Assembly (NCBI RefSeq): GCF_013201075.1
Contig: NZ_CP053708.1
Location: forward strand, 1,615,501-1,679,500
Source: Lichenicola cladoniae
Lineage (GTDB): Bacteria; Pseudomonadota; Alphaproteobacteria; Acetobacterales; Acetobacteraceae
Length of the DNA stretch: 64,000 nt
Direction of reading: 5' to 3'
Shown here: one piece after another, positions 8,577 through 17,165 of the stretch
Position numbering within the stretch: position 1 is the stretch's first letter
Layout of the letters: the number at the start of each line of letters is the position of its first letter
The notes under the pieces: model-generated
Told to the model about the DNA's origin: nothing
Database searches by the model: none
What the model saw: the letters and a program-made list of their open reading frames with translations, nothing else
Translations under genes and position numbers: made by a program

Positions 8577-8660
8577 CCGAGCCCGCCCATGCCGCAGGCG
8601 CGTTCGCCAAATGCGCCGAGGTGCCTTCACTCGCTGCGCGCGTTTCTCTAGCTTCGCCGC

Positions 8661-11366
8661 ATGTTGGACAAGAGTTTCAAGCCTGAAGAGGCCGAGGCCC
8701 GCCTGTATGCACTATGGGAGGCCGGTGACGCGTTCGCCGCCCGCCCGGACAGCGAGCAGGCTCCCTATACGATCATGATCCCGCCGCCGAACGTCACCGG
8801 GACCCTGCATATGGGTCACGCACTGACGATGACGCTGCAGGACATCCTGGTGCGCTGGCGCCGGATGCAGGGCCGCGACGCGCTGTGGCAGCCGGGTACC
8901 GATCATGCCGGGATCGCCACGCAGCTGGTGGTCGAGAAGCAGCTCGACGCCGAGGGGGTGCGGCGCACCGAGCTGGGCCGCGACGCGTTCGTCGAGCGTG
9001 TCTGGAGCTGGAAGGAACAATCCGGCGGCAGCATCACCCAGCAGCTTCGCCGCCTCGGATCGTCGCTGGACTGGAAGCGCGAACGCTTCACCATGGATGC
9101 CGGCCTCTCCGACGCGGTGCGCGAGACCTTCGTCACGCTGTATCGCGAGGGCCTGATCATGCGGGCCAAGCGCCTGGTGAATTGGGACCCGTCGTTCCGC
9201 TCGGCCATCTCCGACCTCGAAGTCGAGAGCCGGGAGATCCGCGGCAGCCTCTGGTACATCCGCTATCCGGTCGAGGGCATCGACGGTCGCTCGGTGACCG
9301 TGGCGACCACCCGGCCGGAAACCATGCTCGGCGACTCCGCGGTCGCGGTGCATCCCGATGATGCCCGCTACACCGACCTGGTCGGCCGCTTCGTCATCCT
9401 GCCGCTGACCGGCCGCCGTGTTCCGATCGTTGCCGACACCTACTCCGATCCGGAAAAGGGCACCGGTGCCGTCAAGATCACCCCGGCGCACGACTTCAAC
9501 GATTTCGCGGTCGGCGAGCGGCATCGCTTGCCGACGCCCTCGATCCTCGATGCCAACGCCCGCATCCTGCTGGACGAGATCGCCGACGAGCTGCAGTCGG
9601 TCGATGGCCTCGCCGACCCGGCCTTCGTGCTGGCGCTCGCCGGCCAGTCGCGCGAGGCCGCCCGCAAGGCGATCGTGGCCGAGCTGGACCGGCTCGAGCT
9701 GCTCGAAAAGATCGAGCCGCACGTCAACCAGGTACCGCATGCCGAGCGCAGCGGCGCCGTCGTAGAGCCGCGCCTGACCACGCAGTGGTATTGCGACGCC
9801 GCCAAGCTGGCCGGCCCCGCGATCGAGGCGGTCGAGAGCGGACGCGTCGAGTTCGTGCCGAAGCAGTGGGAGAACACCTTCTTCGCCTGGATGCGCGAGA
9901 TCCAGCCCTGGTGCATCAGCCGGCAGCTCTGGTGGGGTCACCAGATCCCGGCCTGGTACGGGCCGGACGGCCACGTGTTCGTGGCGCATGACGAAATCCA
10001 GGCCGCCGATGCGGCGCTGCTGCATTACGGCAGCAACACTCTCCTGACCCGCGACGAGGACGTGCTCGACACCTGGTTCTCGTCCGCGCTCTGGCCGTTC
10101 TCCACGCTCGGCTGGCCGCACAAGACGCCGGCGACGGTGGCCGACCTCGCCCGGTACTATCCCGGCGACGTACTGGTCACCGGCTTCGACATCATCTTCT
10201 TCTGGGTGGCCCGGATGATGATGATGGGGCTGCACTTCATGGGCGAGGTGCCGTTCCGGCAGGTGTTCATCCATGGGCTGGTGCGCGACGAGCGCGGCCA
10301 GAAGATGTCGAAGAGCAAGGGCAACGGCATCGACCCGCTCGACCTGATCGACAGCTACGGCACCGACGCGCTGCGCTTCACCGTGTGCGCACTGACCGGC
10401 CAGGGCCGCGACGTGAAGCTCGGCGTGAAGCGGGTCGACGAATATCGTTCGTTCGTCACCAAGCTCTGGAACGCCGCGCGTTTCTGCGAGATGAACGACG
10501 TGAAGCCGGTGGCCGGGTTCGATCCGGAAACCGCCAAGGGCAAGCTCGCACGCTGGATCCTCGACGACGCCGCCATTGCCGTCGCCGATGCGACCGCAGC
10601 ACTCGAAGCCTACCGGTTCGACGAGTATGCAGCCGTTTCCTACAAGTTCACCTGGTATCGTTTCTGCGACTGGTTTCTCGAGTTCGCCAAGCCGGTGTTC
10701 AACAGCGGTGATAGCGAGGAAGCGGTCGAGCTTCGCGCAGCCACGGCACATGTGCTGAGCACGATCCTGCGCCTGCTGAACCCGGTGATGCCGTTCGTCA
10801 CCGAGACGCTATGGGCGGAGTTCGGCTACGGGCCGGAAGGCAGCCTGATCCGGACCGCGTGGCCGGTCCCGACGCGGCTCTCGGACGCGCAGGCGACTGC
10901 GCGCGAGCTGGACTGGGTGATCCGCTTCATCGGCGAGATTCGCGCGGTGCGGGCCGAGATGAGCGTGCCACCCGCCAAGGTCACGGAACTGCTGTTGCGT
11001 GACGCCAGCGAAACGACCCTGGCGCGTGCCGCGACCTGGTCCGAGGCGATCGGTCGCATGGCGCGCGTGTCCAGCGTCTCGGCACTGGTCGGCGAGATGC
11101 CGCACGGCGCCGCGCAGGCGGTCGTGGACGAGACCACGCTGATCCTGCCGCTTGCCGGCATCATCGATCTCGATGCCGAGCGTGCACGCCTGCAGAAGGA
11201 TCGCGCACGTGCCGTCGACGAGGCCGGCAAGGTCGAGCGCAAGCTGGCGAACGCCGATTTCGTCGCCCGCGCGAAACCGGAAGTGGTGGAAGAGAATCGT
11301 GAACGACTCAACGCATTCCAGCAGGAAACGGAACGGCTCGATGCGGCGCTTCGTCGGCTCGGATAG
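8661..11366 (+). CDS. valS: Valyl-tRNA synthetase
   Basis: ValS (901 aa, class Ia) charges tRNA-Val. The HIGH motif is HMGH at residues 50-53 after PPPNVTGTL, and the KMSKS motif is at 548-552. The central CP1 editing domain (TTRPETMLGDSAVAVHPDD) is intact, and the C-terminal coiled-coil arm (LDAERARLQKDRARAVDE and onward) is present. ilvD starts 12 bp downstream, so the two form an operon that links a branched-chain tRNA synthetase with a branched-chain biosynthesis enzyme. Confidence 0.98.
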   Translation: MLDKSFKPEEAEARLYALWEAGDAFAARPDSEQAPYTIMIPPPNVTGTLHMGHALTMTLQDILVRWRRMQGRDALWQPGTDHAGIATQLVVEKQLDAEGVRRTELGRDAFVERVWSWKEQSGGSITQQLRRLGSSLDWKRERFTMDAGLSDAVRETFVTLYREGLIMRAKRLVNWDPSFRSAISDLEVESREIRGSLWYIRYPVEGIDGRSVTVATTRPETMLGDSAVAVHPDDARYTDLVGRFVILPLTGRRVPIVADTYSDPEKGTGAVKITPAHDFNDFAVGERHRLPTPSILDANARILLDEIADELQSVDGLADPAFVLALAGQSREAARKAIVAELDRLELLEKIEPHVNQVPHAERSGAVVEPRLTTQWYCDAAKLAGPAIEAVESGRVEFVPKQWENTFFAWMREIQPWCISRQLWWGHQIPAWYGPDGHVFVAHDEIQAADAALLHYGSNTLLTRDEDVLDTWFSSALWPFSTLGWPHKTPATVADLARYYPGDVLVTGFDIIFFWVARMMMMGLHFMGEVPFRQVFIHGLVRDERGQKMSKSKGNGIDPLDLIDSYGTDALRFTVCALTGQGRDVKLGVKRVDEYRSFVTKLWNAARFCEMNDVKPVAGFDPETAKGKLARWILDDAAIAVADATAALEAYRFDEYAAVSYKFTWYRFCDWFLEFAKPVFNSGDSEEAVELRAATAHVLSTILRLLNPVMPFVTETLWAEFGYGPEGSLIRTAWPVPTRLSDAQATARELDWVIRFIGEIRAVRAEMSVPPAKVTELLLRDASETTLARAATWSEAIGRMARVSSVSALVGEMPHGAAQAVVDETTLILPLAGIIDLDAERARLQKDRARAVDEAGKVERKLANADFVARAKPEVVEENRERLNAFQQETERLDAALRRLG

Positions 11367-11378
11367 GAAATAACGATC

Positions 11379-13100
11379 ATGACCAAGGTCTGGGACAAGA
11401 GCCGGCTGCCGTCACGGCATGTCACCGAGGGCGCGGATCGGGCACCGCATCGCAGCTACTACTATGCGATGGGGCTGACGGAGGCGGAGATCCACCAGCC
11501 GCTGGTGGGCGTCGCTACCTGCTGGAACGAGGCGGCGCCGTGCAACATCTCGCTGTCGCGCCAGGCGCAGTCGGTCAAGATCGGCGTCAAGGCGGGCGGC
11601 GGTACTCCGCGTGAATTCACCACCATCACCGTCACCGACGGCATTGCGATGGGCCACCAGGGCATGAAGTCCTCGCTGGTCTCGCGGGACGCGATCGCCG
11701 ACACGGTCGAACTGACCATGCGGGGCCATTCCTACGATGCGCTGGTCGGGCTCGCCGGCTGCGACAAGTCGCTGCCCGGCATGATGATGGCGATGCTCCG
11801 GCTCAACGTGCCGAGCGTGTTCATGTATGGCGGCTCGATCCTGCCCGGCAAGTTCAAGGGCCGCGACGTCACCGTGGTCGACGTGTTCGAGGCGGTCGGC
11901 CAGCATGCTGCCGGCAACATGTCGGACGAGGACCTGTTCGAGCTCGAATGCGCCGCCTGTCCGTCGGCGGGTGCCTGTGGCGGCCAGTTCACCGCCAACA
12001 CCATGGCGACGGTGAGCGAGGCGATCGGGCTGGCGCTGCCTGGCTCGGCCGGCTCGCCGGCACCGTACGAGGAGCGCGACCGGTTCGCGGTCGAAAGCGG
12101 CCGCGCGGTGATGGCATTGCTGGAATCCGGCCTGCGCCCGCGCGACATCGTCACGCTGAAGGCGCTGGAGAATGCCGCCGTCGTGGTGGCTGCCACCGGC
12201 GGTTCCACCAATGCAGGCCTGCATCTTCCGGCAATGGCGCACGAGGCGGGCATCCGCTTTACCATGGACGACGTGGTGCAGATCATGCGCCGCACCCCGT
12301 ACATCGCCGACCTCAAGCCGGGCGGCAAATACGTCGCACTCGACGTGCATCGCGTCGGCGGCATCCCGGTGATCCTGAAGTCGCTGCTCGATGGCGGGCT
12401 GCTGCATGGCGACTGCATCACGGTCAGCGGCAAGACGATCGCCGAGAATCTCAAGGACGTGGTGTTCCCGAAGGACCAGGATGTGGTCTACCCGGTCGCC
12501 CAGGCGATCTCGACCACCGGTGGCGTGGTCGGGCTCAAGGGCAACCTCGCCCCGGACGGCGCGATCGTGAAGATTGCCGGCCTCAAGGAGCACCGGTTCG
12601 TGGGCTCGGCGCTGTGCTTCGATTGCGAGGAGGATGCGTTCGCGGCGGTCCAGGCCCGTGCCTACAAGGAAGGCGACGTCATCGTCATTCGCTACGAGGG
12701 TCCGAAGGGCGGTCCGGGCATGCGCGAGATGCTGTCCACCACCGGCGCGATCTACGGCCAGGGCCTCGGCGAGAAGGTTGCCCTGATTACCGACGGCCGC
12801 TTCTCCGGTGGCACGCGCGGTTTCTGCGTCGGCCATGTCGGCCCCGAGGCCGCGGAAGGCGGGCCGATCGCGCTGCTCCGCAACGGCGACCGCATCACCC
12901 TCGATGCTGATGCCGGCACGATCGAGGTGGCGCTATCGGATGCCGAGTTCGCCGAGCGCCGCGCCGCCTGGACCCCGCGCAAGACCGACTACAATAGCGG
13001 CGCGATCTGGAAGTTCGCGCAACTGGTGGGGCCGGCGCACCTGGGCGCGGTGACGCACCCAGGCGGCGCCGCGGAAACCCACGTCTACGCCGATATCTGA
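11379..13100 (+). CDS. ilvD: Dihydroxy-acid dehydratase
   Basis: IlvD dehydrates 2,3-dihydroxy-isovalerate and its isoleucine-pathway homologue, giving the 2-oxo acids for valine, leucine and isoleucine. The 573-aa protein carries the Fe-S cysteines in ATCWNEAAPCN, GCDKSLPG and CAACPSAGACGG, and the conserved C-terminal GRFSGGTRGFCVGHV. It is of the shorter IlvD/Edd type often annotated this way in alphaproteobacteria. The 3' end overlaps that of the convergent gene at 13085 by 16 bp. A hairpin lies just beyond the stop. Confidence 0.94.
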   Translation: MTKVWDKSRLPSRHVTEGADRAPHRSYYYAMGLTEAEIHQPLVGVATCWNEAAPCNISLSRQAQSVKIGVKAGGGTPREFTTITVTDGIAMGHQGMKSSLVSRDAIADTVELTMRGHSYDALVGLAGCDKSLPGMMMAMLRLNVPSVFMYGGSILPGKFKGRDVTVVDVFEAVGQHAAGNMSDEDLFELECAACPSAGACGGQFTANTMATVSEAIGLALPGSAGSPAPYEERDRFAVESGRAVMALLESGLRPRDIVTLKALENAAVVVAATGGSTNAGLHLPAMAHEAGIRFTMDDVVQIMRRTPYIADLKPGGKYVALDVHRVGGIPVILKSLLDGGLLHGDCITVSGKTIAENLKDVVFPKDQDVVYPVAQAISTTGGVVGLKGNLAPDGAIVKIAGLKEHRFVGSALCFDCEEDAFAAVQARAYKEGDVIVIRYEGPKGGPGMREMLSTTGAIYGQGLGEKVALITDGRFSGGTRGFCVGHVGPEAAEGGPIALLRNGDRITLDADAGTIEVALSDAEFAERRAAWTPRKTDYNSGAIWKFAQLVGPAHLGAVTHPGGAAETHVYADI

Positions 13101-13804
13101 TCCTGCACGGCCGGTACGGATCGTTGCCGGAACAGCAACGATCCGACGAGCAGCAGGCCGGCGCCGGCGGTCGTGGCCGGTAGTCCGAGACCAAGCCCGT
13201 GGCGGCTGGCGAGCAGATCGCCCACACTGGTCCCGGCAGTACGGGCGGCGAGAACGGTCAGCCAGTACGAGCCATTGCCGGTGGCGTTCGTCCGCTGCCT
13301 TAGCCAGAGCAGCGTTCCCAGCACCACGCAGAGCATGAGCGAGGCGGCGGCCAGCCCGTAACGGTCGGAGGCATCGTCGCCCAGCACCGTGCCGAGGGTG
13401 CCCGCGAGGAACAGGGTGACCCAGTAGGATGTGCTGGTCTCGGGCACCTCGGTGCTGCGCGAAATCCGCGCATCGGGAACCGTCCGGCCGACAAAAGCCG
13501 GCACCAGGGCCGACACCAGCAGCAGGATGGCCAGCACCGCGACCAGCGCATGATCCCCGAGCCGGAGATCATGCGTGGCGAGGTCGCCGATATTGGTGGC
13601 AGCGGCCCGGATGATCACCACGGCCACCCAGTAGAAGGCCACGAACCGTGCCCTGTTCCGGCCTGCCGCCAGCAGGGTCAGGGCAAGCAGCACGGCCAGG
13701 GGCGGAACACCGCGCCAATGGCCGAGATGCAAATTGTGCGAGATGAAGTCGCCAAGGCTGGCGCCGAACACGCTGGCGACGGACATCGACGCCCAGTAGC
13801 GCAT
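13085..13804 (-). CDS. COG4705-like membrane protein with four internal repeats
   Basis: An integral membrane protein of about 239 aa. Four copies of a two-helix unit can be seen, each beginning with YW and ending in a Gly-Asp-rich loop: ASVFGASLGDFISHNLHLGH, RAAATNIGDLATHDLRLGD, AGTLGTVLGDDASDRYGL and ARTAGTSVGDLLASRHGLG. This pattern fits the uncharacterised COG4705 family. The start is taken at the ATG 13804 (MRYWASMSV); the frame is open upstream into the phospholipase gene, and CTG/ATG alternatives exist. It lies 38 bp downstream of the phospholipase C gene and is probably cotranscribed. The function is unknown. Confidence 0.8.
   Translation of the reverse strand: MRYWASMSVASVFGASLGDFISHNLHLGHWRGVPPLAVLLALTLLAAGRNRARFVAFYWVAVVIIRAAATNIGDLATHDLRLGDHALVAVLAILLLVSALVPAFVGRTVPDARISRSTEVPETSTSYWVTLFLAGTLGTVLGDDASDRYGLAAASLMLCVVLGTLLWLRQRTNATGNGSYWLTVLAARTAGTSVGDLLASRHGLGLGLPATTAGAGLLLVGSLLFRQRSVPAVQDQISA
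13117..13145. terminator. Perfect 11-bp hairpin after ilvD
   Basis: CGGATCGTTGC and GCAACGATCCG form a perfect 11-bp stem with a 7-nt loop, starting 17 bp past the ilvD stop. There is no T-run. The hairpin lies inside the last codons of the opposing gene, so one sequence both encodes that protein's C-terminus and probably stops ilvD transcription. Confidence 0.6.
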
Positions 13805-13842
13805 ACCGAGTGGGCGCACGCTACCGGGAGGTCGGTTCGTGA

Positions 13843-15924
13843 TCAGCTGGAAACACCGATCGCCGGGTCGGTGACGCTGTCGCGGCCGGTTTCGACATGA
13901 CCGGCGAGCTGGCACCGGAATACGGCGTCCTCCTCCACGGTGACGGTGAGGTCATACCAGCCGAACAACGACGACGACTCCAGCTTGATCTGGTGTTTTT
14001 CGCCGGGGGTCAGCGTGTGCCGGTCGATATGGCCGCTATAGGCGTTCAGGACGTGGACGCGAACACTGAACCGACCGCGGTTGCGCAAATTCACCACGAC
14101 GCCGCAATTGCCTTCGTCCTCGTCCGCATCGACGACCACGTCGGCGTTGGCGAAGCTGGCGACGGCGCCCCGGAAGGTGCGCAGGAACCCGTTCGGGCCA
14201 TAGACCGAGAGATCGTATGCGCCCGCGGTGGCAGCCAGCCAGCTATCCTCGAGCTTCACCTTCGGCTCGACCGTGTAGCTCCGCGGCACGTCGAGAGGAT
14301 TGGTCGAGCGCACCTGGTAGACGGTGCCGACCGAGCCGTCGTTGCCGAACGCGATGCTGAACGAGCCGGCTTTCATGTCGGCATGTCCGTGCACGGACGA
14401 GCGATAGGGCAGGGCGCGTGCGCGGCGGATACCGCGTTCCTGTGCCGGCAGTGCCTGCACCACGGGCGGCAGCGGCACGTAGTCCGGATGACGCAGCGCA
14501 TCCACCGGCTTGAAGGACGTCGTCGACGAGAGCGGGGCGATCGTCCGGTTCGGGCTCCGGAAGTCGAAGGCCGAGGTCAGGTCGCCGGCGACCGCGCGAC
14601 GCCAGGGCGTGATGTTCGGCTCGACCAGGGCCGGGTTGTGGGGGCCGAAGCGCTGCTCGATGAAGCGGATGATCGAGGTGTGGTCGAACAGCTGGCTATT
14701 CACCCAGCCGCCCTTGCTCCAGGGCGACACCACGATCATCGGCACGCGGGCACCCAGCCCGTACGGACCGGCCATGGCGTCGGTACCGCCGGCATAGATC
14801 TCGTTGACGATCGAGACGGTCGACTGGCCGTGCGCCTTGGTCTGCGGCGGGGTCGGCGGCACCATATGATCGAAGAAACCGTCATTCTCGTCATAGGTGA
14901 TCAGGAAGACGGTCTTGCTCCAGACGTCCGGGTTCGCGGTCAGGATGTCGAGCATCTGCGATACGTACCAGGCGCCGTAGTTGGCCGGCCAGTTCGGATG
15001 CTCGGTATAGGCTTCCGGGGCGACGATCCAGGACACCGGCGGCAGCTTGCCCTTGCTCACGTCGCTGCGGAACTCGTCGAACATCGTGCCGGAGACGGCG
15101 ATGTCGGTGCCGGTCTTGGCGCCGACGGCGAGCGGAGAGCCGACGGCGGCGTTCTGGTACTGGTGGAAATACAGCAACGAGTTGTCGCCGTAATTGCCGA
15201 TATAGGCGTTCTCGCCCCAACCCCAGCCGCCTCCGGCGGTCAGGCCGGTGCCGATATCCTGGTAGATCTTCCAGCCGATGCCTGCAGCCTGCAGCCGCTC
15301 GGGATAGGTCGACCAGTCATAGCCCGCCTCGGCATTGTCGATGACCGGGCCACCGTTCTTGCCGTCGTTGCCGACCCAGCCGGTCCACATGTAGTAGCGG
15401 TTCGGGTCCGTCGGGCCAAGCAGCGAGCAATGGTAGGCGTCGCAGATCGTGAAGGCGTCGGCCAGCGCGTAGTGGAACGGGATGTCGTTGCGGTCGAGAT
15501 GGGCCATCGTCGTGGTGCCCTTGTTCGGCACCCACTGGTCCCAGTTGCCCTGGTTCCAGGCAAGATGGGTGGTTTCCCAGTCATGCGGCAGGTCCTGCAG
15601 GAACTGCATCCCCAGATCCGGCGCGGTCGGATGGAACGGCAGCACATAACCGGCGCCGAAAGGCTGGTACCAGACCGGCTTGCCGGACGGCAGGGTGACG
15701 GCGCGGGGATCGTCGAAGCCGCGCACGCCCTGCAAGGTGCCGAAATAATGGTCGAACGAGCGGTTCTCCTGCATCAGCACGACGATATGCTCGACGTCGT
15801 TGATGGTGCCGGTCCGGTTGTTCGCCGGGATCGCGAGCGCCCGGCCGATGCTCTGCTGCATGGTGGCGGCGAACGCACCCGATCCAAGCAATTTCAGAAA
15901 GGAACGACGATCGGCTGGTTGCAT
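13843..15924 (-). CDS. Phosphocholine-type phospholipase C, Tat-exported
   Basis: A 693-aa acid-phosphatase-superfamily phospholipase C that hydrolyses phospholipids such as phosphatidylcholine outside the cytoplasm, releasing phosphocholine. The N-terminus is a twin-arginine signal (DRRSFLKLLGSG). The catalytic entry motif VVLMQENRSFDHYFGTLQGVRGF follows at about residues 48-70, and later YDENDGFFDHM is the metal-site region. The C-terminal beta-domain repeats (DUF756 type) are present. A Pho box lies 58 bp upstream, so expression under phosphate starvation is likely. A Tat metallophosphoesterase is divergently placed. Confidence 0.92.
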   Translation of the reverse strand: MQPADRRSFLKLLGSGAFAATMQQSIGRALAIPANNRTGTINDVEHIVVLMQENRSFDHYFGTLQGVRGFDDPRAVTLPSGKPVWYQPFGAGYVLPFHPTAPDLGMQFLQDLPHDWETTHLAWNQGNWDQWVPNKGTTTMAHLDRNDIPFHYALADAFTICDAYHCSLLGPTDPNRYYMWTGWVGNDGKNGGPVIDNAEAGYDWSTYPERLQAAGIGWKIYQDIGTGLTAGGGWGWGENAYIGNYGDNSLLYFHQYQNAAVGSPLAVGAKTGTDIAVSGTMFDEFRSDVSKGKLPPVSWIVAPEAYTEHPNWPANYGAWYVSQMLDILTANPDVWSKTVFLITYDENDGFFDHMVPPTPPQTKAHGQSTVSIVNEIYAGGTDAMAGPYGLGARVPMIVVSPWSKGGWVNSQLFDHTSIIRFIEQRFGPHNPALVEPNITPWRRAVAGDLTSAFDFRSPNRTIAPLSSTTSFKPVDALRHPDYVPLPPVVQALPAQERGIRRARALPYRSSVHGHADMKAGSFSIAFGNDGSVGTVYQVRSTNPLDVPRSYTVEPKVKLEDSWLAATAGAYDLSVYGPNGFLRTFRGAVASFANADVVVDADEDEGNCGVVVNLRNRGRFSVRVHVLNAYSGHIDRHTLTPGEKHQIKLESSSLFGWYDLTVTVEEDAVFRCQLAGHVETGRDSVTDPAIGVSS

Positions 15925-15981
15925 GGCCAGACACCTCAGGTTGTTGCAAACAATTTCAGGCGCCGGTACTAGACGGCTCGC

Positions 15982-15999
15982 ATGTCAGGAGGATGACAG
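15982..15999 (-). promoter_or_regulatory. Pho box (PhoB site) upstream of phospholipase C
   Basis: On the minus strand the sequence is CTGTCAT-CCTC-CTGACAT, matching the two 7-mers with 4-bp spacing of the PhoB consensus with one mismatch. About 10 nt downstream, TAGTAC could serve as a -10 element. The placement is as expected for a PhoB-activated promoter of the gene starting at 15924. Confidence 0.7.
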
Positions 16000-16121
16000 T
16001 CGCGCGAACGTTTGAAGACGTGCAACTTGTTCGCGATCCGCCCGGTGCGACTTGCAACGGTCATTTTACCGCTCCCGGATCGCTGCCTACACATTATCAT
16101 TTGCCTGGGGGATAAGGCGCC

Positions 16122-17063
16122 GTGACGATCAACCAGTCCTGGAGCCGCCGCGGATTCCTGCGCCTGTCGGGTGCGGCAGGCCTGGCATCGACCGGTCTGC
16201 TATCCGCGCACGCCGCGACCATCCTGCCGCACGAGCGCTTCTCGTTCCTGTTCGTGACCGATACGCATCTGCAGCCGGAACTCGACGCGGCGGGCGGCTG
16301 CCATGCATGCTTCAGGAAAGCACATTCAATCGGCGGCGATTTCGCGATCCAGGGCGGCGACCATGTGTTCGACGCACTTGGAGTGGCGCAACCGCGTGCC
16401 GACAACCTGATCTCGCTCTACACGCGCACCGAGCAGGATCTCGGGATGAAGATCCATCATACCATCGGCAATCACGACTGTTTCGGCGTGTATACGAAAA
16501 GCGGCGTGCAGCCGACCGATCCGCTCTACGGCAAGAAGTTCTTCGAGGATCATTTCGGCCGGCTGTATTATGCATTCGATCATCGCGGCGTGCATTTCAT
16601 CGTGCTCGACTCGATCGGCCTCACCGAGGATCGCGACTATGAGGGCCGGATCGATACTGCCCAGCTTGCCTGGCTGGCGTCGGATCTGGCAGCGCTGCCG
16701 GCGGGGACCCCGACCATCGTCGTCAGCCATATCCCGCTGGTCACCGCGTTCGACAGCTATGCGGCGCCGCTGCCGGTTCCGGCACGCCATCACAAGAACA
16801 GCGTGATCAACGGCTGGCAGGTGATCGACCTGCTGTCCGGCCACAACGTGCTTGGCGTGCTGCAGGGCCACGTCCACATCAACGAAACCATATTGTGGCG
16901 CGGCATTCCCTACATCACCGGTGGCGCGGTCAGCGGCAACTGGTGGCACGGCACGCATCTCGGCACGCCGGAGGGTTTCACGGTCGTCACCGTGGAGGAC
17001 AACCGGCTCGTCACCCGCTACGAGACCTACGGCTTCAAGAGCGTCGATCCCCACAACACATGA
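16122..17063 (+). CDS. Tat-exported calcineurin-like metallophosphoesterase
   Basis: A 313-aa metallophosphoesterase with a twin-arginine signal (SRRGFLRLSGAAGLAS). The metal-binding motifs appear in order: DTH (FVTDTHLQ), GGDHVFD, GNHD (TIGNHDCFG), an SH region (VVSHIPLV) and GHVH (LQGHVHIN). The start is GTG 16122. It diverges from the phospholipase C gene across a 197-bp region containing a Pho box, so it may belong to the same phosphate-starvation response. The substrate cannot be read from sequence. A hairpin follows the stop. Confidence 0.88.
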   Translation: MTINQSWSRRGFLRLSGAAGLASTGLLSAHAATILPHERFSFLFVTDTHLQPELDAAGGCHACFRKAHSIGGDFAIQGGDHVFDALGVAQPRADNLISLYTRTEQDLGMKIHHTIGNHDCFGVYTKSGVQPTDPLYGKKFFEDHFGRLYYAFDHRGVHFIVLDSIGLTEDRDYEGRIDTAQLAWLASDLAALPAGTPTIVVSHIPLVTAFDSYAAPLPVPARHHKNSVINGWQVIDLLSGHNVLGVLQGHVHINETILWRGIPYITGGAVSGNWWHGTHLGTPEGFTVVTVEDNRLVTRYETYGFKSVDPHNT

Positions 17064-17079
17064 TGGACGTAGAAGGTCG

Positions 17080-17110
17080 CCACGGTGCGTCGCTGGATGA
17101 CGCACCGTGG
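17080..17110. terminator. 12-bp hairpin after metallophosphoesterase
   Basis: CCACGGTGCGTC and GACGCACCGTGG form a perfect 12-bp stem with a 7-nt loop, 16 bp after the stop codon and between convergent genes. It probably works in both directions. Confidence 0.7.
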
Positions 17111-17165
17111 AACTTCGTCCGTTTTCTCCCGATCCGGCGCTAGGTGCCGGAAGAGGGCGCGATGA

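Noticed and set aside
13897-15972. Very long open frame opposite the phospholipase C gene
   Set aside because: It is the antisense shadow of a clearly conserved gene; its translation is Arg/Gly/His-rich and matches no family.
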